A DNA stretch of 34,651 nucleotides from CAZSHG01 sp964606695 [NCBI: uncultured bacterium] (lineage in GTDB: Bacteria; UBP14; UBA6098), in assembly GCA_964606695.1 (NCBI GenBank), contig CAZSHG010000028.1, positions 1 through 34,651 on the forward strand, in the 5' to 3' direction. The notes beneath the pieces were generated by a model, which was not told the origin of the DNA, searched no databases, and saw only the letters and a list, made by a program, of their open reading frames with translations. A program made the position numbers and the translations under genes. How positions within the stretch are numbered: position 1 is the stretch's first letter; each line of letters starts with the position of its first letter. This document shows, piece after piece, positions 7,463-16,000 of this stretch.

Positions 7463-8953
7463 ATGAGAATTAGGCTATTTCTTTTCCCGATAATCGTTTT
7501 GACAGCATCGATCCTCGCCCAGCCATTAATAGTGGTGGTGCCGGAGGTGCTGGAGTTCGACGAATACACTCTGGCTTCTACGTTCTTTCACGGTTTGCCC
7601 GGTGAACCCATTTATATTAAAAATACCGGAGTCGATACCGTTGAACTGGGTTTATCCGTTGAGTGTGCTTATCGAGTTGTAGATTCAATCGAAGGGATAC
7701 GAGATTCCATTCGTTTTAGAGGATATTTTTTCGATACTCTCAGCTATCCACCTATTAGTGACTCCCTGGATTACATTCTCGAATCTCCCAGGTTCTGTAG
7801 CGATGGGTTTTATGGAGCTAGCGGTCTAAGCCTCGCGCCCGGGGATTCGGTCTTCCTGTCCTATGATATCACGACACATTGTTGTCCGTCCATGCCGATG
7901 GAAGATACTTCTCATGTGTATATTTACGCTCGAAGCGGCGCGGAAATCGATACCGCCGAAGTCACTCAATATTTCGGGATATTATCCCCGCCAGGATTTC
8001 CTCCGCCGGAGAGTCTCGTTATCGATTCGATAAACGCTATTCTCGGTTACGAGCAAGTCTTTTTATCTACAACAGAAGAACCATGGGAATTGTGCCTCGA
8101 TTATTACCACCTTTACCGAGATACAATAGCGCTTTTTTTCGCTTCTCAGCTCGATTCGAATAATCTTCTCCCCGATAGATTCTACACCACCACACTCGTC
8201 GATAGTTTCAGCGACACGCTATGGGAGGATTACTGGATGTCCAGTAAGGGTGTAGGCGATACGCTGGTGAACCTTTTCTATGTGGCTACCGGTGTCGATA
8301 CCGGGATGGGCGGTTACGGCGAAAGTTCTTCCCCAGGCTGGTGCGTCTGCGAATACGACCAGGGGATGAAAGTTAACCCAGTTTTAGGTTCATTCAATCT
8401 ACTCTCGATTCCATGCTACGATGAACGCTACACCACAGCTTCCGACTTGAGTGAATTCGCCGTGAGCACAGTCCAGGAGTGGAATCCGGTTACGCAGACC
8501 TGGTCATTGCACGGTAAGGAGCTTCTTCCGGGAGTCTGGTCGCCGGATGAGCCACTGCAGGTCTCGCACGTATATCGTGTCAGCGGCACGGACATGGAGC
8601 CGACCCAGCTATTCTCGACCTTCAAACCGGGGATAGTGCCGAACAATGATTCAACTTATATTCTCTATTCAAACAGTATAATGGGCGACAGGAATATTAT
8701 TATGTTACCATTCAAAACGAGTTTACTCGATGGTATCAGTAACTGTAGCACCCTCGATGCTTCGATTTCAGGGGTTGGGGCTACAATTTATCAGGTGGAC
8801 AGATGGAACAATGCAACCCAGACATGGGAGATAATCGGGACTGAAGCTTTCCCCGACACATGGATTGTTGACGGCCGCCTTCGTCCCGGGTTGCCTTATC
8901 GTATCTGGGTGGATACGGATTCGCCGGTTACCTGGCCGATAAGTGCACGATAG
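7463..8953 (+). CDS. Secreted protein with two C-terminal WN-TQTW repeat modules, unknown function
   Basis: A 496-residue protein with signal peptide (MRIRLFLFPIIVLTASILAQ). An N-terminal beta-rich region starts IVVVPEVLEFDEYTLAS and includes IKNTGVDTVELGLSV, which resembles the Ig-like 'anchor' strands of bacterial surface proteins. The C-terminal 200 residues hold two related modules. The first, at about residues 312-385, carries LLSIPCYDE, VQEWNPVTQTWSLHG and VSHVYRVSG. The second, at about 412-494, carries IIMLPFKTS, VDRWNNATQTWEIIG and GLPYRIWVD. Modules of this kind occur in surface proteins of uncultured FCB lineages. GGAGG four bases before ATG 7463 supports the start. The next gene begins 21 bases after the stop and encodes a protein with a comparable two-module end, so the two probably form one unit. 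Function unknown. Confidence 0.7.
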   Translation: MRIRLFLFPIIVLTASILAQPLIVVVPEVLEFDEYTLASTFFHGLPGEPIYIKNTGVDTVELGLSVECAYRVVDSIEGIRDSIRFRGYFFDTLSYPPISDSLDYILESPRFCSDGFYGASGLSLAPGDSVFLSYDITTHCCPSMPMEDTSHVYIYARSGAEIDTAEVTQYFGILSPPGFPPPESLVIDSINAILGYEQVFLSTTEEPWELCLDYYHLYRDTIALFFASQLDSNNLLPDRFYTTTLVDSFSDTLWEDYWMSSKGVGDTLVNLFYVATGVDTGMGGYGESSSPGWCVCEYDQGMKVNPVLGSFNLLSIPCYDERYTTASDLSEFAVSTVQEWNPVTQTWSLHGKELLPGVWSPDEPLQVSHVYRVSGTDMEPTQLFSTFKPGIVPNNDSTYILYSNSIMGDRNIIMLPFKTSLLDGISNCSTLDASISGVGATIYQVDRWNNATQTWEIIGTEAFPDTWIVDGRLRPGLPYRIWVDTDSPVTWPISAR

Positions 8954-8974
8954 ATAATCATGGAAGGACATATC

Positions 8975-10135
8975 ATGAATAAAAATACATTATCAATCGC
9001 AATTATCATCGCCCTTACAGCTTCTCTCGCCCTCGCCGACGCCTGCGACGGCGTGGCGGTGTTTCGCATCTGGAACGATACGCTTGTTCACTCGCCCGGA
9101 ACCTACCCGGAACCCGGGCCGGATATCATTTATGGTTGCCCGTCGGATCTTTATTTTGGAACACCTGGAGATACGACCAATCAGATTTATTTCCCCGATA
9201 CGCTCCTGTGGCCGAGTGTTATCTATACATATTTGCACGACTGGTTCTTTTGGGGGGGTGGGGCATACATCTGGCCAGATACGATTACTGGCGAAAGTTA
9301 TTACAACTCCAGTCATGTCTCAGCTTCTGTCGAAATACCTCCCCATTATTGTCCTAACTGTTGCAAATCCGGTATTTACGTTAAAGCCCGGATGTTCGAT
9401 GCCGCTTCCGGTGACTATTCCCCCTGGGTAGATATTAATACCACCGATATGTTCTATCTCTCCTATGTCCCGCCGCATGGCTATTTCATGCAGATTAGCT
9501 TGTGCAATTTCAAGGCCCGTAACCTGAGTAGCCTGATGGGATTCGATTGCGATTCAGATTCGCTTATCCTCTACGTCTGGGACTGCAACGACGGCGATTT
9601 AGCAGGCTCCGCGGGCGAATTCGCTGTCTGGCGCGGCACATTCGCGGACGGCGACGATATTTCTTGCAACGATATTTACTTGAACAAATTCGTCGATACT
9701 GATTATCCATCCATCTTCGAAATGGACTTATTCCGTGGATGGAATCTGATTTCCAATCCGACGACTACCGATATTTCCTCATCCATGTTCGATTCCGACC
9801 CCTTCGGTTACGACGCGACAATCCCCGATTACTATTCCGCAGATTATATCGTCCCTGGCAAAGGCTATTTCGCTCTGTCGATGGAGGCCGACACCCTCGG
9901 CTTCATCGCAAACCTTTCGACATACACAGACACACTCCATCGCGACTGGAATCTTATAGGAGCTACGGGGCACGATTTGTGGGCACATTCGTTAACGACC
10001 GAACCGTGCGGTTTGATAATTTACCCGATTTTTGGCTGGAATGGAATGGAGTATTATATCGCTGACATCCTTAATCCGGGGAAAGGCTACTGGGTGTTGT
10101 CCAGTGGCGAAGGACGAATCACGGTCGGCCCGTAA
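8975..10135 (+). CDS. Secreted protein with two GWNLI...PGKGYW modules, unknown function
   Basis: A 386-residue protein with signal peptide (MNKNTLSIAIIIALTASLALA). The N-terminal half is Cys- and aromatic-rich (ADACDGVAVFRIWND, CPNCCKSGIYVKA). The C-terminal half contains two copies of a module: FRGWNLISNP ... IVPGKGYFALS, then HRDWNLIGATG ... LNPGKGYWVLSSG. This WNLI/GKGYW pair is common at the ends of bacterial surface proteins, usually as a folded beta module. I chose ATG 8975, with AAGGA six bases upstream, over the in-frame ATG at 8960. It follows the previous gene by 21 bases. A run of seven G at 9252-9258 inside the gene is a possible slippage site. No enzyme motif is seen and no sorting tail of the PNPFN kind is present. 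Confidence 0.7.
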   Translation: MNKNTLSIAIIIALTASLALADACDGVAVFRIWNDTLVHSPGTYPEPGPDIIYGCPSDLYFGTPGDTTNQIYFPDTLLWPSVIYTYLHDWFFWGGGAYIWPDTITGESYYNSSHVSASVEIPPHYCPNCCKSGIYVKARMFDAASGDYSPWVDINTTDMFYLSYVPPHGYFMQISLCNFKARNLSSLMGFDCDSDSLILYVWDCNDGDLAGSAGEFAVWRGTFADGDDISCNDIYLNKFVDTDYPSIFEMDLFRGWNLISNPTTTDISSSMFDSDPFGYDATIPDYYSADYIVPGKGYFALSMEADTLGFIANLSTYTDTLHRDWNLIGATGHDLWAHSLTTEPCGLIIYPIFGWNGMEYYIADILNPGKGYWVLSSGEGRITVGP

Positions 10136-10192
10136 CCACCTGAATCTAATGGGTGAGACTGGAGAAAAGAGAAAAGAATTTAGGAGAGTAAA

Positions 10193-10765
10193 ATGGACAA
10201 CGAAAAGCACATTCCCGGGTTCGGGTTGGCAATCGCGGCATTTGTCATTTCGATAATAAACGTTCTACTGGTTGGAGCGCTGGCATATGTTACCATCTTC
10301 AGCCCACTCGAAATCCCAACGGAGGGAGAAAAAGTCATTAAGGTGACAATCTCCGGCGATGCCATATCCGGTTTGAGCGCCGAAAAAGAGGCACTTACCG
10401 AGGAGGCCGAATTATCGAGTACCGAGAAGGACATGATTTATCAGGCCATGCGCGGGACTGTCGTCGCGAAGGAGAAGAAAATAAATCGCGGAAGGGAAGA
10501 GGCCAAGATGGTCTGGACGGCGGTGCGCGAATATTACAACAATTACGGGCAATATCCGCCCGCCGCTAAAGATATTTTCGGGACGGGGTCATTTTCGCCG
10601 GGCGTTAAAGTATCTCAACCTCCGGGCGAGCCATATTTTAAATATAATATTCTCTCTGAGGGTTCCGTCTCAGCCGTTCCAAATACTTCGGTCGATCCTT
10701 CGCTTGGAGACGTGTCGAACATAATCGTTTCCACCGATGGGATAGTTAGGGGCGGGAATTACTGA
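10193..10765 (+). CDS. Membrane-anchored protein with pilin-like globular region
   Basis: A 190-residue protein with one hydrophobic helix near the N-terminus (GFGLAIAAFVISIINVLLVG, about residues 9-28). A charged stretch follows, then AKMVWTAVREYYNNYGQYPP at about residues 102-121. That segment resembles the 'A..AL..YY..NG.YP' helix-turn of type II secretion pseudopilins and type IV pilins (family knowledge). The N-terminus has G-F, like a prepilin cleavage site, but the usual Glu at mature position 5 is missing, so processing by prepilin peptidase is doubtful. GGAG lies before ATG 10193. The gene follows the secreted-protein pair by 57 bases. It may be a minor pseudopilin-like or simply membrane-anchored protein; the pilin relation is a tentative inference. 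Confidence 0.6.
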   Translation: MDNEKHIPGFGLAIAAFVISIINVLLVGALAYVTIFSPLEIPTEGEKVIKVTISGDAISGLSAEKEALTEEAELSSTEKDMIYQAMRGTVVAKEKKINRGREEAKMVWTAVREYYNNYGQYPPAAKDIFGTGSFSPGVKVSQPPGEPYFKYNILSEGSVSAVPNTSVDPSLGDVSNIIVSTDGIVRGGNY

Positions 10766-10881
10766 TAAACGTCATCGAGCGTTCACGAAAAGAAATACCT
10801 TGCCCCGGATACCTGGATGAGATTGCCTATATTGACTTTAACTTTCCCAATACTGGGGTTCGTCGATACTCTATAGCGGTT

Positions 10882-12843
10882 TTATTTTAGATACACCATT
10901 CGTTTCGATACGCTTCTTTCCCCGAAAGCCGCCCGGATGAGATAAACCCCTGAACCGATATTTTCGTCCGGTTGCCAGATGGTTTTGTAGGGGAGCTCCC
11001 CTGTGCGCTCCTGCGGGAAGGCACGGGGGCCTTCCCCTACGGTCATGTTTTCGACCATTCTCCCGTTCACGTCAAATATTTCTATTTCTGCATCACAGGG
11101 TGCGGCGATTGTAACCGCGGAATTGAAGGGATTCGGGTAGGCTTGTAATGCGAAATTGTCCGGGGTGGGGGCGGATTCCGCGACTATGGTCGTGTCTATC
11201 GGGGAGATGGGTAGGATGAGGTGCGAGGGCATTTCGGGGGACATATGCACGGTGTTGGTGGCGACCAGGGTTACCATATCGTTGCGGACGAAGGGCGCGC
11301 CGGTGTTAGGGTTCTTCGAGAAACGAGGATAATTCGACGACGAAATTATCACGCGGATACGATGGTCGGTGTTGAATACGTGGCCGATGCTCCATGCGTC
11401 GATTTCGAAGGTATCCGGGACTCCCGGTTCCAGCAAATCCTCGGTTTCCAGGCCATGGCGGAACCTCGCACGGAGGATGCCGTCGGTCATGAGGATCGAC
11501 CTGCCGTCAGGGTAAACGTCCGTAACGCGCACCGTCCAGTCGGTGTCGTAGCGGTCGGACTCGCCGAAGAGGATCATCTTGATTTTGCCGATAACCGCGA
11601 CCGGATTAACGAGCACGGGTGTGGAATAAATCAGGATATCGGAACGAGATTCAATCGAATCGGATTGGTCTTTCGGGCCGTAGCCGATATCGTCCATGCC
11701 AATAAATTCCCGCCCGCCGATGGTCGGGCATGGATCGAGGGGATCGTATGCGAAGGTGTCACTCTCGACTATGGACGGTGCAATAGTGTCCATAATGCCG
11801 TCTCTGTGGATGTAGTATTCGACGTCCTCGGTGCCTTCGGGAGGCCAGGTTTCGGAGAATTTCCAACGGTTGAAGAAGGTTGTGTCGTCCGTGTCGCAAT
11901 CTCCGGTAAGGTAATATTGCACGGCGGGTTCGTCCATTATGCCGGTGGGGTTTTCCATCAGCCAGTGGTCATACCATCGGAAGGCTATCTCGATGAGTGC
12001 CTCTTCGGTCATCAGGGCATTGGGCGGATACACCAGATCGCCCTGTTCGAGTGTCCCGACTGCGTCGCCGTGCCCACAGGCCGCAATGAATAGTTTATTA
12101 TTGCCGTGAAGCTCGTTCATTCGCTGGAAAGCTTCGATCTGGCCGTCGGTATACATGTCATACCAGCCGGTTACGTGGTATGTCGGGATCGAGACAGAAT
12201 CGTATCTGGACGATAGATCCACCCACGCCCACATGGTATCGTAAACTGAATGATTTGAAACAGTGTCGATGAGCCAGGGGGTTTCGACCCCCCATAGCCA
12301 GTTTTCGACCAGAACCTTGCGGAAAACACCGCCCTGATATGCAACGTGATGGAACATACTCGGCCCGGCCATAATGGGACAAATCATCGTGAGATCGGGG
12401 TGAAGAGCGCCGGCGGCCATATATTGAGTCATTCCCGGCGCGGAAGCTCCCATCATGCCGATTTTCCCGTTACACCAGCTTTGTTCAGATACCCAATCTA
12501 TGCAGTCATAGCCGTCCTGTATATGTCCCCAGCCGTCGGAGAGAAATATAATCGGGTCGCCCTCGGAATCTCTCATACCGCGTATATTCTGCGAAACGTA
12601 AGCGTAACCGGAAACATCGCAAATTAGAATTGCCATGTCGGATTCGTGGCGGTTGTAAGGCGTGCGTTGTAATATTACGGGATAAGGAGGTGGCCTGAAT
12701 TCGGGAAGATATATCTGCGTTGCGAGAGAGATGCCGTCTCGCATCTCGACCATAGTGGAGTCTTCGATATATCCAAACACGGCGACGACCTGCAATAGGA
12801 TTAGGAGTAAGATCAAAGTGATATAGCGTTTCGAGTATTTCAT
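10882..12843 (-). CDS. Secreted CocE/NonD (S15-like) hydrolase with T9SS-like sorting tail
   Basis: A 653-residue alpha/beta hydrolase with signal peptide (MKYSKRYITLILLLILLQVVAVFG). The N-terminal domain starts like CocE/X-Pro dipeptidyl peptidase relatives (VEMRDGISLATQIYLPE, NIRGMRDSEG). The likely triad is Ser134 (GASAPG), Asp229 (GWYDMYTDG) and His258 (ACGHG); the Asp-His spacing matches CocE-type enzymes. A C-terminal jelly-roll (about 330-545) ends NTVHMSPEMPSHLILPI. The tail from about residue 565 (YPNPFNSAV ... IGSGVYLIRA ... RMVYLK) is a T9SS-like sorting domain. The family cleaves esters, amides or X-Pro peptides; the substrate is unknown, and secretion suggests extracellular nutrient processing. 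An 18-codon palindromic repeat lies in frame in the tail. It is transcribed divergently from the giant gene; a GGTGA precedes the ATG. Confidence 0.85.
   Translation of the reverse strand: MKYSKRYITLILLLILLQVVAVFGYIEDSTMVEMRDGISLATQIYLPEFRPPPYPVILQRTPYNRHESDMAILICDVSGYAYVSQNIRGMRDSEGDPIIFLSDGWGHIQDGYDCIDWVSEQSWCNGKIGMMGASAPGMTQYMAAGALHPDLTMICPIMAGPSMFHHVAYQGGVFRKVLVENWLWGVETPWLIDTVSNHSVYDTMWAWVDLSSRYDSVSIPTYHVTGWYDMYTDGQIEAFQRMNELHGNNKLFIAACGHGDAVGTLEQGDLVYPPNALMTEEALIEIAFRWYDHWLMENPTGIMDEPAVQYYLTGDCDTDDTTFFNRWKFSETWPPEGTEDVEYYIHRDGIMDTIAPSIVESDTFAYDPLDPCPTIGGREFIGMDDIGYGPKDQSDSIESRSDILIYSTPVLVNPVAVIGKIKMILFGESDRYDTDWTVRVTDVYPDGRSILMTDGILRARFRHGLETEDLLEPGVPDTFEIDAWSIGHVFNTDHRIRVIISSSNYPRFSKNPNTGAPFVRNDMVTLVATNTVHMSPEMPSHLILPISPIDTTIVAESAPTPDNFALQAYPNPFNSAVTIAAPCDAEIEIFDVNGRMVENMTVGEGPRAFPQERTGELPYKTIWQPDENIGSGVYLIRAAFGERSVSKRMVYLK
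10987..11040. repeat. 54-bp palindromic REP-like element inserted in frame in a coding region
   Basis: The ends GTAGGGGA (10987-10994) and TCCCCTAC (11033-11040) are inverted copies. Inside are GGGGAGCTCCCC (10990-11001) and a hairpin GGGAAGGC / GCCTTCCC (11015-11022, 11029-11036). Its length is exactly 18 codons, on codon boundaries of the minus-strand hydrolase gene, with no stop. The general form (GTAGGGG ... CCCCTAC) matches dispersed repeats I know from other genomes; not checked by search. Confidence 0.7.
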
Positions 12844-12943
12844 TGTTCACCATTTTTTACTTAAGTCCAATTTTCATCAAAATATCATATGTCTTTTGGA
12901 AATAAAATCCACCTATTTTCATTTTTTATTGGATTTTCATTCC

Positions 12944-12972
12944 TTGACTTTCAATGGTAGTTTTAGCATATT
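12944..12972 (+). promoter_or_regulatory. Candidate promoter of the giant surface-protein gene
   Basis: TTGACT (12944-12949), a 17-base spacer and CATATT (12967-12972) lie in the AT-rich divergent region between the hydrolase and the giant gene. The start at 13020 is 48 bases beyond the -10 and has GGAGG just upstream. A second weak TATGATATAG follows at about 12977. Confidence 0.35.
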
Positions 12973-13019
12973 AAATATGATATAGTGTTTTTATCACAAC
13001 CTCGCGTTGCGGAGGCAAT

Positions 13020-16000
13020 ATGCATAAGGATAGGATATTACTTTTATTATTATTAATGATTATTGGCGTTGTTATCGGGGCTCCCCCCGAGCCCACTGCT
13101 TATATGCAAAGCCCCAGTTCAAGCGGCTGGGCGGGGTGCAGTCTCCAGGCCGTTCGGATTGTTATCGACGACGACGAGGGTATCGACGAAACGACTATTT
13201 CCCTGGACGTTGACGGAACGGTATATAATTGGGGCGACCCTCATTTAACCTGGGACGGAGATTCTCTTCTCACTTTTACCCCGACCGTGGATTTTCCCGA
13301 CAATTATGTGGTTGATGTTTCGCTTTTATATGTTGAGGATAACGGTGGCACGCCAATCAGCGGACCGATTTCCTGGAATTTTCACACCGATTTCGACAAA
13401 CCATACTTCTATCCCGCTTCACGGACTCCTCCGCCCGACACTACAATCGCGGACGACAGTCCCACAATAAGCGTCGATGTCGCGGATTCCAACAGCGGGA
13501 TTCCAATCGGGGGGCTTTGTATGTGTATCGAGTCGGCGTCATACAACTGCCCCGCCGACCGCCTAAGCGGTTATTGCTGGGAAACCAGCCCACACATTAC
13601 TTACATAGACTCCACTTTTTATCTTATAACTTCCGGGCTTGGAATCCATTTCCAGGAGGAAGATTCCGTAACGGCATGTCTTCGGAAAGCTGTCGATAAT
13701 GTTCCCCAATCGGGTTTTCTATGCGGTCCGAATTGGATAGATACGCTTGACGCAGAGCTTTGCTGGGATTTTGTGGTAGATATCAAAGGACCGAGCGCTA
13801 TACTGATTTATCCCGAAAACGGCGATACAATCGGTTGCGACACGCTTGTAGTTACTTTTATAGACTATTCCGAAATAGACATGGAATATTGCCGACTCCG
13901 GCTTGATGGCACGCCGGTTTACGAGATATTCAGTCCCTATGTAAATGCATACGGCGATACAATTTACTATACCGGAACCGGAACTATCGAGTATTACAGC
14001 GAAGGCTTAATTACGTGTTATGTTAGTAGTATATCGGATATAAACGGCAACGAATCGACATATCTGGGCGGAGATTTCCCCGCATGGAATTTCACAGTCG
14101 ATAAATCTCCTCCCGAGGCCAGCTTGCCCGACCCGATTGACGGCGGGATGTCCTCGGCGACCTCGCCGGTTATTTCGGTTCAAATAACGGACGCTATCGC
14201 CGGCGTTCTATCGGACAGTATCGTCTTCAATGTCGATGGGTCGGATTATCCTCTCGCCACCACTCCCGGTTTGACCTGGGACGGCACTCGCGCGTCGTTT
14301 AACACCGGTTCCGCCGGGCTTTCATGGGGGGACGGCGACACGGTGGACGTTTGCGTTACCGCTATAGACCTCGTGCGTCCCGATAAATGCGGCCCCAACC
14401 GGATGAATCCGCCCTATTGCTGGAGTTTCATGGTCGATGTTTCCGGCCCGACTGCGGATATTATCGACCCTCCGGACGCAGGATGGACTGGATGCGAGTA
14501 TCAGGAGATTACGATATGGCTGTCGGACGTCGCCGGTATCGAGACATCGACAATCGAAGTTACCGTCGATGGGATGGTTTACTCTTTCCCAGACCACCTT
14601 TCGTATTCCGACGATACACTTGTTTTCACACCCACCGTTCCCTTCGCCGACGGCTCGACGATAAACGTATCTCTGGATCATGCGGAGGACAATTTCGGGC
14701 ACGATCTATCGAGTGCTGTAACATCGACTTTTTACGTGGATTTATCGCCGCCCTATACTACAGGCATAACTCCCGCGCCCGGCGAAATTATCGGCCCTTC
14801 GGATATAGTCGAGATCGACCTTGACGACGCGGGAATCGGCGTGGACGGGACCTCTTTTGAGATAACACTTCGTGGCACGCCCTATTCATGGCCTTCTTAT
14901 ATGACATGGGACGGCTTGACACTAACTTTCGACCCCTTCGCTACCGGCGAGTCATTTTCCGATGGCGATACGATCCAGTATTGCCTTAATGCCGCCGACC
15001 AGATATCTCCATCCTACTGCGGCCCCAATGAACTCGATACATGCTGGTTCAACATCTTCGACCAGATTGGGCCTATCGCTGAGTTCGTCCATCCTGGGGA
15101 TTCGGTTATTACAGCCTGTGCGTCCGACGAAATTCGCATCTATCTGCAAGATGCCAGCGGCATCGATTATTCGACGACTAACATTAGCGTGAACGGCACG
15201 CCGTATTCCTGGCCGAGTCCAAGGTTGTCCTACGACGGCGACACGCTCATTTTCACTCCGGCATCGCCCTTCGCGCACGCCGATACGGTTACGGTTGTCT
15301 TGAACGCGGTCGAAGATTCTGTCGGCAACACTCTCGAAGACGCGCCATGTAGCTGGATGTTCATTATCGATACAGAACCGCCTGTGATTAGCGGTTACAA
15401 TCCGCCTGCAGGGGGTGTCGTCAGCGATCCGACGCCGACTATAAGGATCGGGATTGTAGATCAACCGGCCGGGGTCGATCCGACGTTATTCTCCCTGCAG
15501 GTCGAGGGCACTTCATATTTGTGGCCGCACGCCGCTATGAGCTGGGGCGGCACGAATTTAACCTTCGATTGCGAACTCGCCGGATTGAGTTTTAGCGATG
15601 GCGATAGTGTGCACGTCTGTATGCATGACGCGGGCGATAACGTTTCCGTCGATTTTTGCGGGCCGAACACCGTGGATTTAGATAGCTGTTGGAGTTTCGC
15701 GATCAACCTGTCCGGGCCGGTAGCGGATTTACTGCATCCGCTGGATCATTCCTTCTCAGCATGCCCGATGCAGGTCGTCATCTTCTCGATAACGGACGAT
15801 CAGGGTGTCATCCCGGATTCATGCACGGTTGAAATAGACGGCGCGGTTTACGATTACCCCGATCATCTCGGCTGGTCGAACGATTCGTTGACCTTCACAC
15901 CTACATCCCCCTTTACGGATTGCGATACTATCCTCGTAGCCGTTCTGGACGCCAGCGATTCGCTCGGCAACGCCCTTTCCGGGACTTTTGAATGGTGGTT

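Noticed and set aside
11221-12093. Open frame of 290 codons on the plus strand inside the hydrolase gene
   Set aside because: Antisense shadow of a well-supported alpha/beta hydrolase; no signal, motif or start site.
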